From: Chondrinema litorale
GTDB taxonomy: Bacteria; Bacteroidota; Bacteroidia; Cytophagales; Flammeovirgaceae
Reading direction: 5' to 3'
Assembly: GCF_026250525.1 (NCBI RefSeq)
Contig: NZ_CP111063.1
Location: 36,319 to 100,318 of the forward strand
DNA: 64,000 nucleotides
A program made the position numbers and the translations under genes. The notes under the pieces are model-generated. The model made no database searches. It was given only the letters and a program-made list of their open reading frames with translations, and was not told the origin of the DNA. Position 1 is the first letter of the stretch. Each line of letters starts with the position of its first letter. This document shows, piece by piece, positions 1 to 9,579 of the stretch.

Positions 1-370
1 TATGTCCTAAATGAGCGTCACAAGAATTACACATCACTTCAACCCTTATCATCCCAAAACTGGTATCTTTTTCATACTTAATAGCATTGTCTTTTACAGG
101 TTGTGTAAAACTTGGCCAACCAGTACCAGAATCAAACTTTAATGTTGAGTCAAAGAGTAATGTATTGCAACATGTGCATGCATACTTGCCTGGTTCATGG
201 CTTTCACAATAGGCACCAGTAAAAGCTCTTTCAGTTCCTTTTTGCCGAGTTATATAGTATTGATCTGCACTAAGTAAAGACTTCCATTCTTTTTCAGTCT
301 TTTCAACTCTTTTGTCTGGTTCAGGATTTCCTTTCTCTGCAAAATGTATTACGTCTTTCCAGGTTAGCAT
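1..370 (-). CDS. msrB: Peptide-methionine (R)-S-oxide reductase, 3' end beyond window
   Basis: Reading the minus strand from the ATG at 368-370 gives an open frame of 123 codons that leaves the window at base 1. The protein starts MLTWKDVIHFAEKGNPEPDK and carries the MsrB fold markers: a first zinc-binding CxxC (CTCC), the SGTGWPSF block, and a second CxxC (CNSC) followed by DAHLGH. MsrB reduces the R isomer of methionine sulfoxide in oxidised proteins using thioredoxin. The catalytic cysteine of the family lies after the LGH block, so it is outside the window and cannot be checked. No signal peptide is visible, so a cytoplasmic enzyme is likely. The next gene (amidase) is divergent, about 245 bases away. 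Confidence 0.93.
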   Translation of the reverse strand, partial: MLTWKDVIHFAEKGNPEPDKRVEKTEKEWKSLLSADQYYITRQKGTERAFTGAYCESHEPGKYACTCCNTLLFDSTLKFDSGTGWPSFTQPVKDNAIKYEKDTSFGMIRVEVMCNSCDAHLGH

Positions 371-615
371 AACTTTTTTAATATTTTAACCCCTTACAGG
401 GGATTAAGTTTATTTTTTAATTTTCATATAAACTGCATTTTACAATACTCAGCAGTTATATGCAGCTTTAAAGATGCTGTATCTTTTCAATTTTTGAATT
501 AAGTTGCAGCTTTAACTAGCTTCAGAATCAATATATTCAAAAATCTTGGTTCAACTCCTGTTTCATTAATAATTTTATATATTTCATTTTTACAGTTTAT
601 ACATCTAAAATACTA

Positions 616-2256
616 ATGCAAAGAAGGAAATTTTTACTAGATACCACTTTAGGAGGTTTTTTCATATTATCAGGTTTAAGCAGTTGTGTTTCAAACGAAG
701 ATAAAGCTGTAGCAACAAAATCTATTCAAAGTAGTTCTGGCGGAGTATCGCCATTTGAATTAGAAGAAATAACTGTTGCCGAATTGCAAAAAAGTATGGA
801 ATCGGGTGAGTACACTGCCAAATCTATTACCCAAATGTATTTGGATAGAATTGCAGAGGTTGATCAATCAGGTCCAGAATTAAATTCAGTAATAGAAGTA
901 AATCCAGATGCTTTATCAATTGCAGAAACGCTTGACAAAGAAAGAAGTGAAGGAAAAGTAAGAGGGCCTTTGCATGGTATTCCTATTCTAGTAAAAGACA
1001 ATGTTGATACTGGAGATAAAATGCAAACAACTGCCGGAACTTTGGTTTTAGAAGGTTCCATTGCTCCAGACGATGCATTTATTATAAAACAGCTCAGAGA
1101 GGCTGGTGCAGTATTGTTAGGTAAAACCAATTTAAGCGAATGGGCTAACTTCCGTTCTTCACGCTCTTCTAGCGGATGGAGTGGGAGAGGGCGCCAAACT
1201 CGTAACCCCTATATATTAGATAGAAACCCTTGTGGTTCAAGTGCTGGTTCAGGTGTGGCAGTTTCTGCTAATTTATGTGCCATTGCTATTGGTACAGAAA
1301 CCAACGGGTCTATTGTTTGTCCGTCTTCTACAAATGGCGTAGTTGGAATTAAGCCAACAGTAGGTGCATGGAGTCGCTCAGGTATTATTCCTATTTCTCA
1401 TACACAAGATACTGCTGGGCCAATGGGTAGAACAGTTACAGATGCAGCAACCTTATTAGGAGCTTTAACTGGTGTAGATAGTGAAGATGCAGTTACCTCT
1501 AAAAGCGAAGGGAAAGTTTATAAAGATTATACACAGTTTTTAGACGCGAATGGACTGCAAGGTAAAAAGATTGGAGTGTTAAGAAGTTCAATGGGATTTC
1601 ATGAGAAGGTAGATAAGATAATGGAAGAAGCCTTTGAAGCCATGAAAAGCCAAGGAGCAGAAATTATAGACCCCGTAGAGATTGAAACCAGTAGAGAATA
1701 TGGAAGAGCAGGTTATCAAGTATTATTATACGAATTTAAAGATGGTGTAAATAAATACTTAAAAGGTTTGGGTGAAAATGCACCAGTAAAAAGCCTAAAA
1801 GAAGTAATTGCTTTTAACAAAGCAAATGCAGACAGATCGATGCCCTATTTTCAGCAGGAGATATTAGAGGCAGCGGAAGAAAAAGGAGATTTGGAAAGCA
1901 AGGAATATAAAGATGCACTAGAAAAAGTATTAAAGTTTTCAAGAGAAGAAGGAATTGATGCTGCATTAGCAAAATACGGTATTGATGCTATAATAGCACC
2001 AACAGGTGGACCTGCTTGGCCAATAGATGTAATTAATGGCGATCATTTTGGAGGAGGTAGTTCTTCGCTTGCAGCAAGGGCTGGTTATCCTAATATTACT
2101 GTTCCAGCAGGTTTTATAAATGGTTTACCAGTGGGAATTTCCATATTTTCTGGTGCTTATAGGGAACCGGAGCTCATTGGAATGGCTTATGCTTTTGAGC
2201 AGGCAACAAAGGTAAGAAAAGCACCTAAATTTATTCCAACGCTGAAAATGGAGTAA
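616..2256 (+). CDS. Exported amidase-signature family amidase (lipoprotein)
   Basis: A 546-residue amidase of the GatA/amidase-signature family, which hydrolyses amide bonds with a Ser-cisSer-Lys triad. The triad is visible: Lys127 in GIPILVKDN, the Ser208-Ser209 pair in CGSSAGSG and the nucleophile Ser232 in TETNGSIV. The N-terminus has MQRRKFLL, a Tat-like twin arginine, a hydrophobic stretch and a lipobox LSSC with Cys24, so the protein is probably exported and lipid-anchored rather than being the tRNA-dependent GatA subunit. No GatB or GatC gene is nearby. The usual GGSSGG is replaced by CGSSAG, a small deviation. The substrate cannot be told from sequence. The next gene starts 50 bases downstream on the same strand. 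Confidence 0.9.
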   Translation: MQRRKFLLDTTLGGFFILSGLSSCVSNEDKAVATKSIQSSSGGVSPFELEEITVAELQKSMESGEYTAKSITQMYLDRIAEVDQSGPELNSVIEVNPDALSIAETLDKERSEGKVRGPLHGIPILVKDNVDTGDKMQTTAGTLVLEGSIAPDDAFIIKQLREAGAVLLGKTNLSEWANFRSSRSSSGWSGRGRQTRNPYILDRNPCGSSAGSGVAVSANLCAIAIGTETNGSIVCPSSTNGVVGIKPTVGAWSRSGIIPISHTQDTAGPMGRTVTDAATLLGALTGVDSEDAVTSKSEGKVYKDYTQFLDANGLQGKKIGVLRSSMGFHEKVDKIMEEAFEAMKSQGAEIIDPVEIETSREYGRAGYQVLLYEFKDGVNKYLKGLGENAPVKSLKEVIAFNKANADRSMPYFQQEILEAAEEKGDLESKEYKDALEKVLKFSREEGIDAALAKYGIDAIIAPTGGPAWPIDVINGDHFGGGSSSLAARAGYPNITVPAGFINGLPVGISIFSGAYREPELIGMAYAFEQATKVRKAPKFIPTLKME

Positions 2257-2306
2257 TTTTTTAGAGATTCCTGCTACTGATAAAGAAGAGAAAAACATAA
2301 TAAGCT

Positions 2307-3776
2307 ATGGACGAGATACAAACAGGATTAACAACACTAGAAAAAAAACTGAAGTCCGGTAAAAAACAATTAACCATAGGCGATGCAGCATCTATTTCAG
2401 CAATTAATATGGATGATGCCAAACACGCTTTGGATCAGTTACTAGAGAAATATGAAAGTAAGTTAAAGGTTACCGAAAACGGTGACCTTATTTACGATTT
2501 CGGCAAAACCCTACAACGTAGAGGCAAGAAGACTTTTAAAGAAATATGGGAAGAGGTAAAAGCAACATCTTGGAAGGTTTTTAAATTTCTTTTCCGTATC
2601 TGGATTACGATTACACTGGTTGTGTATTTTGTAATCTTTTTGGTTTTAATGATCGGCTTAGTGGTAGTAAGCCTCTCGAAAGGTGGGGACGACGATGATA
2701 GCCCTTTTGATAGAGGTGGCAGTGGAGGAGGAATCGGCTTCTTCAAAATGTATTTAATAATGGATTTATTCAGCGACTTATTTATGTATAATACAGTAAG
2801 TCGAAGAACCATTTACAGAACCGATCCCAGAGGTTACCGCTACAAAGAATATGAGCCAATTGGTAGAAAATCTAAAAGTGGAGAAACCAAGAAAAGCTTT
2901 GTCGCTTCTGTGTATGATTTTGTTTTTGGACCACCAAGAGTAGAACCCAACCCACTAGAGAATTACAAAGAAGTAGCCACTTACCTTCGTGAGAAAAAAG
3001 CGGTAATGGTTCAGTCTGAAATTATCGGATTGGCTGGTTGGAAAAAAGACGAAGCTGAAGATTTCTTTACAGAATGTCTGGTTAAATACAATGGTAAAGC
3101 AGAAATAACAGATAAAGGTATTTTGTATGGTGCTTTTGACGATTTGGTAAGAGGCAATAGCGATTTATCAAACGAACAAGAGGTTGAATGGTACTGGGAT
3201 GAATACGAAGCTCCTTACAGACAGTCAGGCAACAAATCTACCAGAAATGTAATTATAGGAGGGATGAGTGCTGTAAACCTTGTGGTTTCATTTAAGATTA
3301 TGCAAGGTTGGTTGTTAGAGATTTTACCAGGTATACCAATGGATACTGCTAGCTTAGCAACTATTTTTTTAGGGTATGTGCCGTTTGTATTTAGCTTAAT
3401 ATTCTTCCTTGTTCCTGGAGTGAGGTACCTTCAAAATAAGAAAAGAAACAACAAAATACGTTTAAATAATATCCGTAAAAGATTGATGAAAATAGTATTT
3501 CAATCTCCAAACGGAATAGTTCAGGAAGAAAGATTGATGCAAATTGTAAATCAGGCAGAGAAGGGAGAAGAGCAATTAGATAGAGATCAGGTAAAGGCGA
3601 TTATGGAAGATTTGATTTATGATCTGGGAGGAGAACTAAAAGTGAGTGAAGAAGGAGAGCTTGCCTACTATTTTGAAAATCTGAAAGAAGAAATGGAAGA
3701 AATAAAGTCAATTCGTGCTAGTAGAAGGGACGATAGCAATTTAGGAGAGATTGTTTTTGATAGTGGAAATCCCTAG
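2307..3776 (+). CDS. Membrane protein with three winged-helix-like repeats, function unknown
   Basis: A 489-residue protein of no family I can name. Three segments (about residues 22-66, 232-277 and 403-456) share one pattern: a helix, an acidic helix ending in ALDQLLEKY, DFFTECLVKY or IMEDLIYDL, then a beta-hairpin such as KVTENGDLIYDF, EITDKGILYGAF or KVSEEGELAYYF. This looks like a winged-helix repeat. One strong membrane helix lies at about 100-124, followed by an Asp/Gly-rich linker (GGDDDD, GGSGGGIG), and two more hydrophobic segments lie at about 314-342 and 348-375. Soluble repeats therefore alternate with membrane parts. It may be co-transcribed with the amidase upstream. No catalytic motif is visible. 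Confidence 0.8.
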   Translation: MDEIQTGLTTLEKKLKSGKKQLTIGDAASISAINMDDAKHALDQLLEKYESKLKVTENGDLIYDFGKTLQRRGKKTFKEIWEEVKATSWKVFKFLFRIWITITLVVYFVIFLVLMIGLVVVSLSKGGDDDDSPFDRGGSGGGIGFFKMYLIMDLFSDLFMYNTVSRRTIYRTDPRGYRYKEYEPIGRKSKSGETKKSFVASVYDFVFGPPRVEPNPLENYKEVATYLREKKAVMVQSEIIGLAGWKKDEAEDFFTECLVKYNGKAEITDKGILYGAFDDLVRGNSDLSNEQEVEWYWDEYEAPYRQSGNKSTRNVIIGGMSAVNLVVSFKIMQGWLLEILPGIPMDTASLATIFLGYVPFVFSLIFFLVPGVRYLQNKKRNNKIRLNNIRKRLMKIVFQSPNGIVQEERLMQIVNQAEKGEEQLDRDQVKAIMEDLIYDLGGELKVSEEGELAYYFENLKEEMEEIKSIRASRRDDSNLGEIVFDSGNP

Positions 3777-3875
3777 AAAAAATAAAAAGCAACAGATTGA
3801 AAGTCAAATTAGGGATTGAATTTTGATATTGCTTACCTTTACGATGTGAAGAATTGAGTAAGATAATTTTTTAAG

Positions 3876-4457
3876 ATGGAAGAAATTCAGGCCTGGAACG
3901 CGTTCAGGAAAGGTGACAAACTCGCATTCGAAAAGATTTATAATGATCATATTCGTATTTTATACAAATATGGTAGTCGTTTTACTACAGATTCTGCATT
4001 AGTTGAAGATTGCATCCAAGAGCTCTTTCTCGATTTATGGAATAAAAGAGACAGAATTGGTGATACCGACTCTGTAAAGAGATATCTATTGGGTGCACTT
4101 AGAAGGCGTATTATTCGCAAACTTCAACAAAAAACACCACTTAACGCACATGTAGATACAGAGAATTACGACTTTCAATTAGAAGCTAATCTCGAAGAAA
4201 TCCTCATCAACTCAGAGCTGCAAGACGAGAAGAAAAGAAAGGTGACCCAGGCCTTTGAAAAATTGTCTAAAAGACAAAAAGAAGTAATCTACCTAAAATA
4301 TTATCAAGAACTTAGTTACAAAGAAATCGAAGAAGCATTGGGTATCAATTACCAGTCGGTAAGAAACCTATTACACAATGCTTTAAAATCGATAAAAGCG
4401 GTATTACCTCAGATAATAAATGTAATAATATTATTATTTATAAATTTATTTAACTGA
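3876..4457 (+). CDS. ECF RNA polymerase sigma factor (FecI-like)
   Basis: A 193-residue sigma-70 family extracytoplasmic-function factor. Region 2 lies at about residues 10-60 (ALVEDCIQELFLDLWNKR) and the region 4 helix-turn-helix at about 125-175 (LSKRQKEVIYLKYY, then YKEIEEALGINYQSVRNLL). It directs RNA polymerase to target promoters when released by its anti-sigma factor. The next genes are a FecR anti-sigma and an STN-domain TonB receptor, the classic order for surface-signalling cassettes, so it probably responds to a ligand bound by that receptor. The last 18 residues are strongly hydrophobic (INVIILLFINLFN), an odd tail for a soluble factor that might tether it near the membrane. Confidence 0.93.
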   Translation: MEEIQAWNAFRKGDKLAFEKIYNDHIRILYKYGSRFTTDSALVEDCIQELFLDLWNKRDRIGDTDSVKRYLLGALRRRIIRKLQQKTPLNAHVDTENYDFQLEANLEEILINSELQDEKKRKVTQAFEKLSKRQKEVIYLKYYQELSYKEIEEALGINYQSVRNLLHNALKSIKAVLPQIINVIILLFINLFN

Positions 4458-4550
4458 TTACCAGTGAGTTAATAATTTTTTTAAGAAAAGTTGAAAATTT
4501 GTGAGTACATAGTTAAAAAACTAGTCTTACTTGATTAAATAAGAAAAAGA

Positions 4551-5594
4551 ATGTTAAATAATTCAGAAAAATATCGCCAATACGAAGCAGAGGATTTCGC
4601 TGCCGATGAAGCTTTTCTGGCTTGGGTAAAATCAGGCAAAGGAGGGGGAGATTGGGAGAGCTGGTTATCGGTACATTCTGAAAAGCAACAGGCAGTAGAA
4701 CAGGCAAAGAGTCTGATTTCTTTAATGCATGCAAAAGATACTGAACTTGATATTAGTCAAGATAAGATCAACAATATGTGGGCAAAAATACAATCTGGCA
4801 TGCATGAGGATACTGTAATAGAAAAAGAGACTGAAACACCTGTTATACAATTAAATCAGAATAACAATTCTACTAGTAATAATAAAAATACATGGAGATA
4901 TGCTATGCCAGCTGCGGCTTCCATTTTGTTGCTTTTAGGATTTTTCTGGTGGTGGTCATCAAATACCGACAAAAATTTCGAAACGGGAGTTGGTGAACAA
5001 TTGGCTGTTACTTTACCAGATGGATCTGTAGTTACCTTAAATGCAGAATCTAAAATTAGCTTTAACGAGCAAAGCTGGAAAGACGAGAGAAAAGTAGATT
5101 TAGACGGCGAAGCTTTCTTTGAAGTAAAGAAAGGTGAAAAATTTACGGTAGAAACTTCTCAGGGAAATGTAAGAGTAATGGGTACTAGCTTTAATGTATT
5201 TGAAAGAGCTCAAAGATTCGAAGTAGCTTGTTATACAGGTAAAGTTGGTGTAACGAATAGTAAAGCAGATATAGAAGAGGTATTAACTCCGGGAAATAAG
5301 GTATCGATTGTAAACAACAAAGTTCAGCGAAGTGATTTTAAACCAGAAGGTACAGTAGCTTGGAGAACAGGAGTGTTTAGGTTTGAAGATGTATCATTAA
5401 TTGAAGTGCTGGATGAGTTGCAAAGACAATACGGTTTTGAAGTGAAAGTGAACACGGATATAAAGGATAGAAAATATTCAGGGTCGTTTACTAGTGAAGA
5501 TCTTGATGAAGCGTTAAAAATGATTTGTTTGCCTATGGAACTGGAATATAAGATAGCTGAAGACAGCCTGCTTATTGTTATTGAAGAGGACTAG
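4551..5594 (+). CDS. FecR-family anti-sigma factor
   Basis: A 347-residue single-pass inner-membrane regulator. The cytoplasmic N-terminus (about 1-115) binds the sigma factor; a membrane helix follows at about 119-138 (AAASILLLLGFFWWW). The FecR domain comes next, with GEQLAVTLPDGSVVTLNAES and FEVKKGEKFTVET, and a C-terminal STN-like (DUF4974) domain covers about 270-345 (FRFEDVSLIEVLDELQRQYG). In known cassettes this periplasmic part contacts the STN domain of the TonB receptor and passes its signal to the sigma factor. The gene starts 93 bases after the sigma gene and ends 17 bases before the receptor gene, so the three form one operon. Confidence 0.93.
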   Translation: MLNNSEKYRQYEAEDFAADEAFLAWVKSGKGGGDWESWLSVHSEKQQAVEQAKSLISLMHAKDTELDISQDKINNMWAKIQSGMHEDTVIEKETETPVIQLNQNNNSTSNNKNTWRYAMPAAASILLLLGFFWWWSSNTDKNFETGVGEQLAVTLPDGSVVTLNAESKISFNEQSWKDERKVDLDGEAFFEVKKGEKFTVETSQGNVRVMGTSFNVFERAQRFEVACYTGKVGVTNSKADIEEVLTPGNKVSIVNNKVQRSDFKPEGTVAWRTGVFRFEDVSLIEVLDELQRQYGFEVKVNTDIKDRKYSGSFTSEDLDEALKMICLPMELEYKIAEDSLLIVIEED

Positions 5595-5611
5595 AACAAC
5601 TTTCCTGTTGT

Positions 5612-8365
5612 ATGAAAGCCTCGGTGGATAAGCTGAAAAGCAAACTATACTTTGTTATAACACTCTTAATTTTGAGTGTAATGGGAAGAGTATGCCCGAT
5701 TCAAGCACAGGATAAAGTTGAGGTAAACGAAGAGTTTAACGAAGCGCCGCTTACAGAAGTGATCCAGAAAATGAAACAAAATTATAATCTGGAAATAGCT
5801 TTTGAAAAGGCAGTAATAGAAGAAATAAAAGTAAATGCCAGCATTAAAAATGCTTCTTTAGAAAAAGCCTGGGAATACATTTTAGATGACACCGGACTTG
5901 AATACATACTGTTGGCAAAGAATAGATTAGTAATAAGAAGAAGTAAAAATACTGAAGTAAAAGATTCCGGTTTATCGGTTTCCGAAAACGGGAATAAGTT
6001 TGTATTAACTGGTATTATAAAAGATAGTGAAACAGGAGAGGCAATACCATATGCGACAGTATGGTTGCCAGACAGAAAAGAGGGGACAGTGGCAAATCAG
6101 GAAGGATATTTTTCCTTAACAGCCAGTGGTGTAAATCCAGATAGTATTAGAATTAGCCATTTGGGTTATCAATCTAATACCATCAGTCTTCAGGCTTTTA
6201 AGCAGGGTTTAATGGAAGTACAACTTACCAGTTCTCCCGCTTATTTAAAAGAAGTAGAGGTTTCAAATACACCACCTGAGATTATCGATATGAATGGTGA
6301 GTCGGGGCAGGTAACTATAAATCCGAAAGAGGTTTCTAAGTTACCGCAAATTGGAGAGAAAGATATTTTCAGAAGTTTACAACTGTTACCGGGTATTAGT
6401 ATTTCTAACGAAAACGCTTCGGGCTTGCAAGTTAGAGGAGGGTTACCCGATCAGAACCTGGTTATTTTTGATGGTTTTACTATTTATCACCTAGATCACC
6501 TTTTTGGTTTTTTCAGCTCAATTAACATGAATGCTGTAAAAGACATAAGAATGTACAAAGGTGGTTTCGATGCCAGATATGGTGGTAGAATATCCAGCGT
6601 ATTGGATATCACCGGAAAAACAGGAAATAAATACAAACCTTCTGTGAATATAGGTTTAAATATGCTGAGTGCCGATGTTACAGCTGAAGCACCATTAAGC
6701 GATAAACTTACTGCACTAGTTTCTTTCAGAAGGTCATATACAGATATAGTGCAGACGCCGCTCTTTGACAAGATATATAATTACGCAGAGTTCGATGTAC
6801 CAGAGCTTAGTGTAGGTTTTAACAGGAGGAACACACCTGAAGATGTAGATGATAATTACTACTATTATGATGTACATTCTAAACTCAGCTGGAATCCGAC
6901 TGAAAAAGATGTAATTTCTTTTAGCTTCTACAGAGGTAAAGACGATTATTTCCAAAGTGAAAATATTTGGCTTAAGTCTCTAAACAAAGAAGCAGTAGAA
7001 ACAAAATCTGAAGACTATATACTATCAAATACTGGTGCAGGTATAAAATGGAGTAGATACTGGAACGAAAGACTATTTAGTACAGCGAGTGTAGGATATT
7101 CTAAATACAACAAAGATTACTACACTAATATTTCTAGCTCCTTTATGGAATACGACAGTTTAAATGCTAACAGTATTTCAATAGGGAGATATAATGAACT
7201 GAAAGAGCTTGCGGCCAGGCTTGATTTTGAATATCATCTGAACACTAAAAATCTGGTTGACTTCGGAGTATTCCTTGTGAATAATGACATCAGCTATGAA
7301 GACAATGTAATAGGTAGTAGTAATACAAAAATATTAGGAACTGAAGGTATGCAGGCAGGTTTTTTTGCCCAGAATACTTTTAAGCCAGTTAATAATTTAA
7401 GTATTACAGCCGGTTTAAGGAACACCTATTACTCAGCCACTAACAAATTCCACCTTGCTCCCAGATTATCATTAACCTGGGAGATGTCATCAGATTTAAT
7501 ATTTAGTGCGTCAGCTGGTAGATATTATCAGTTTATAAGTCAGGCCGGAAGCGATTTACCAAATACCTTTAATCAGGATTTTTGGGTGCTTGCAGGAAAT
7601 GGAGATGTTTCTTTGTTAACTGCCGAGCATTATCAAACAGGTTTCTTATATAAGAAAAATGACTGGACTGCAGAAATTGGGTTTTATTACAGAAACATAG
7701 ATGGACTGGTAAGAGCAGGATATCAAAACCTAATGGATGCAAGTGCTTTGCGCTCAGAATGGGAGTTTCAAAGATTGATCGAAAATGGAACTGGAGCTGC
7801 AAAAGGGATGGATGTTTATCTTGGTAAACAAATGGATAATTCAGCTATTTCAGCATCTTATAGTTTAGCAAGTGTAAAAAACCAGTTTGATCAATTAAAT
7901 AATGGTATAGAATTCTATGCAGATAACGATCAGCGACATGAAGTTAAATTGATGTACTTTTTGGAGTCGGGTAAATTTAATTTTTCACTAGACTGGGTAT
8001 ATGGATCAGGCTTGCCTTATTCGTCACCTACCCAAATAGTTTCTGAAGAAGAAGAAAGGGAGGGAAGATATGAATCTGTAACCAGAATTTTATACACCGA
8101 TAAAAACAATGAGCGTTTGCCAGTCTATAATAGAATGGATGCTTCTTTAAGCTACGATTTAAAAATAGGTAAGATTTTCGGAAATGTTGGATGTTCTATA
8201 TTCAACCTTTACGATAGAGATAATGTAGGTAGTAGGTCTTTCATTTACGATAAACAAGATATTTATAATAACAACCAGGAGCAGCAGCAGATACAGCGTT
8301 TGTTTTATTATGACCAGTATTTGTTAGGACGATCGTTCAGTTTATTCCTGAATTTGAAATTTTAA
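5612..8365 (+). CDS. STN-domain TonB-dependent outer-membrane receptor (transducer)
   Basis: A 917-residue TonB-dependent receptor. A signal peptide ends near PIQAQ (about residue 33). An STN domain follows at about 36-105 (FNEAPLTEVIQKMKQNYNLE), then a carboxypeptidase-D-like beta-sandwich at about 130-210 (LTGIIKDSETGEAIPYATVW). The plug has LPQIGEKDIFRSLQLLPGI and LQVRGGLPDQNLVIFDG, and the rest is a long beta-barrel ending in phenylalanine (LFLNLKF). The STN domain marks it as a signalling receptor that works with the FecR protein encoded just upstream. The substrate is unknown; there is no siderophore or haem gene nearby, and no SusD partner, so import of iron complexes or another small ligand is only a guess. 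Confidence 0.93.
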   Translation: MKASVDKLKSKLYFVITLLILSVMGRVCPIQAQDKVEVNEEFNEAPLTEVIQKMKQNYNLEIAFEKAVIEEIKVNASIKNASLEKAWEYILDDTGLEYILLAKNRLVIRRSKNTEVKDSGLSVSENGNKFVLTGIIKDSETGEAIPYATVWLPDRKEGTVANQEGYFSLTASGVNPDSIRISHLGYQSNTISLQAFKQGLMEVQLTSSPAYLKEVEVSNTPPEIIDMNGESGQVTINPKEVSKLPQIGEKDIFRSLQLLPGISISNENASGLQVRGGLPDQNLVIFDGFTIYHLDHLFGFFSSINMNAVKDIRMYKGGFDARYGGRISSVLDITGKTGNKYKPSVNIGLNMLSADVTAEAPLSDKLTALVSFRRSYTDIVQTPLFDKIYNYAEFDVPELSVGFNRRNTPEDVDDNYYYYDVHSKLSWNPTEKDVISFSFYRGKDDYFQSENIWLKSLNKEAVETKSEDYILSNTGAGIKWSRYWNERLFSTASVGYSKYNKDYYTNISSSFMEYDSLNANSISIGRYNELKELAARLDFEYHLNTKNLVDFGVFLVNNDISYEDNVIGSSNTKILGTEGMQAGFFAQNTFKPVNNLSITAGLRNTYYSATNKFHLAPRLSLTWEMSSDLIFSASAGRYYQFISQAGSDLPNTFNQDFWVLAGNGDVSLLTAEHYQTGFLYKKNDWTAEIGFYYRNIDGLVRAGYQNLMDASALRSEWEFQRLIENGTGAAKGMDVYLGKQMDNSAISASYSLASVKNQFDQLNNGIEFYADNDQRHEVKLMYFLESGKFNFSLDWVYGSGLPYSSPTQIVSEEEEREGRYESVTRILYTDKNNERLPVYNRMDASLSYDLKIGKIFGNVGCSIFNLYDRDNVGSRSFIYDKQDIYNNNQEQQQIQRLFYYDQYLLGRSFSLFLNLKF

Positions 8366-8559
8366 CTTTATAACAAAGTGTATTCAATGCAATCCTAGTG
8401 TTATTTTGTTCCGGATATCTATCCTGATAGGTTAAAATTAATTTTTGCGGCATATGAAATACTATGAAAAATCAAAGTTTGAGATTTTCATGGGCTAGAT
8501 AAAAATGTGTTTTGTGAAATCAGGACTAGCTTAACTTTAAACAACTAACTATTAAAAAG

Positions 8560-9432
8560 ATGAAAAAAATAGACTCACGCATCTTTATGGGAGCCACACT
8601 GGTTTCCTTGATTTTAATGTTTGTCTTAGCATCTTGTAGTAATACTGAAGATGAAAACGTTGACCCGGAATCTGTAATTGAAGAAACTGCTTTTACAGAA
8701 AATGTATTTACGGAACTCAAATCTGATGTTGACGATGCTGTCGACCTTTCAGAAATGAGTAATGGAAGATTTGGAAAAGGTTTTGGCCGAGGAGCTTGTG
8801 CAACCAGAACGGTAGAAGAACCAGAAGATGGTGGCTACCCGAAGGTAATTACCATAGAGTATGGAGAAGATTGTGACAATGGTTACGGAATGACAAAGAG
8901 CGGAAAGATTATTATAACCATTACAGATTCTATGAGTGTAGTTGGAGCTCAGGTAATTGAAACATTTGAAGATTTTTATGTAAATGGAAATTTGATTGAA
9001 GGTACCAGAACACGAACAATTGTAAGCGAAACAGTGTACACCTGTACTTTAAAAGGTGGTAAAATAACTACTGAAGACGGAGATGTAATTACAAGAGAAT
9101 CTACCAGAACATATACACAAACTTCTGGTACAGACACAGACGATAGAAGTGATGATGTGTTTGAAATTACAGGTTCTGCAAGTGGTGTATCAGCAGAAGA
9201 TGTATCGTATACGAAAACGATTACTGAGGCTCTGGTAAAATCAAATGATTGTCCGTGGATAATAAGCGGTATTATTGAAACTGTAGTAGATGGTGAAACT
9301 AGTACACTAGATTTTGGAGATGGAGAGTGTGATAATACAGCAACGCTTACTACAGAAGACGGAACAGAAGAAATTACGATGAATTATAGAATTAAAAAAA
9401 GGTCTAGGCACCATAAAGGTGATAATGACTAA
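8560..9432 (+). CDS. Secreted lipoprotein of a Bacteroidota family, function unknown
   Basis: A 290-residue lipoprotein. The N-terminus MKKIDSRIFMGATLVSLILM runs into a lipobox LASC, so it is exported and lipid-anchored. The mature part is acidic and beta-rich and seems to hold a repeated module: ITIEYGEDCDNGYGMTKSGK near residue 96 resembles LDFGDGECDNTATLTTEDG near residue 248, each a (T/L)xxYG/FG strand, an Asp-Cys-Asp-Asn turn and a second strand. Proteins with this D/E-C-D/T pattern are common in Bacteroidota but have no assigned role as far as I know. The tail is basic (KKRSRHHKG). The gene sits 195 bases after the receptor gene and could be a target of the FecI-like sigma factor. Confidence 0.8.
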   Translation: MKKIDSRIFMGATLVSLILMFVLASCSNTEDENVDPESVIEETAFTENVFTELKSDVDDAVDLSEMSNGRFGKGFGRGACATRTVEEPEDGGYPKVITIEYGEDCDNGYGMTKSGKIIITITDSMSVVGAQVIETFEDFYVNGNLIEGTRTRTIVSETVYTCTLKGGKITTEDGDVITRESTRTYTQTSGTDTDDRSDDVFEITGSASGVSAEDVSYTKTITEALVKSNDCPWIISGIIETVVDGETSTLDFGDGECDNTATLTTEDGTEEITMNYRIKKRSRHHKGDND

Positions 9433-9544
9433 TAAAGGTTTGATATGTTTTAGAATGATTGACATTCAAACTCAAGATTATTTCTGATGGTAATAGTGTC
9501 AATGATCAGAGATAGCGCTAATTTAAATGTGCTAGGGTGAGAAA

Positions 9545-9570
9545 AAAGGCTCTTTGAGCCTTTCTTTCTC
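9545..9570. terminator. Bidirectional intrinsic terminator
   Basis: AAAGGCTC (9545-9552), a TTT loop and GAGCCTTT (9556-9563) form a perfect 8-bp hairpin flanked by an A-run on the left and a T-rich run on the right. It lies between the convergent lipoprotein and M28 peptidase genes and can serve both. Confidence 0.85.
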
Positions 9571-9579
9571 TTGTTTTCA

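Noticed and set aside
8464..8491. Imperfect inverted repeat ATGAAAAATC / GATTTTCAT-like after the TonB receptor gene as a terminator
   Set aside because: The stem is AT-only with mismatches and no T-run follows on the plus strand.
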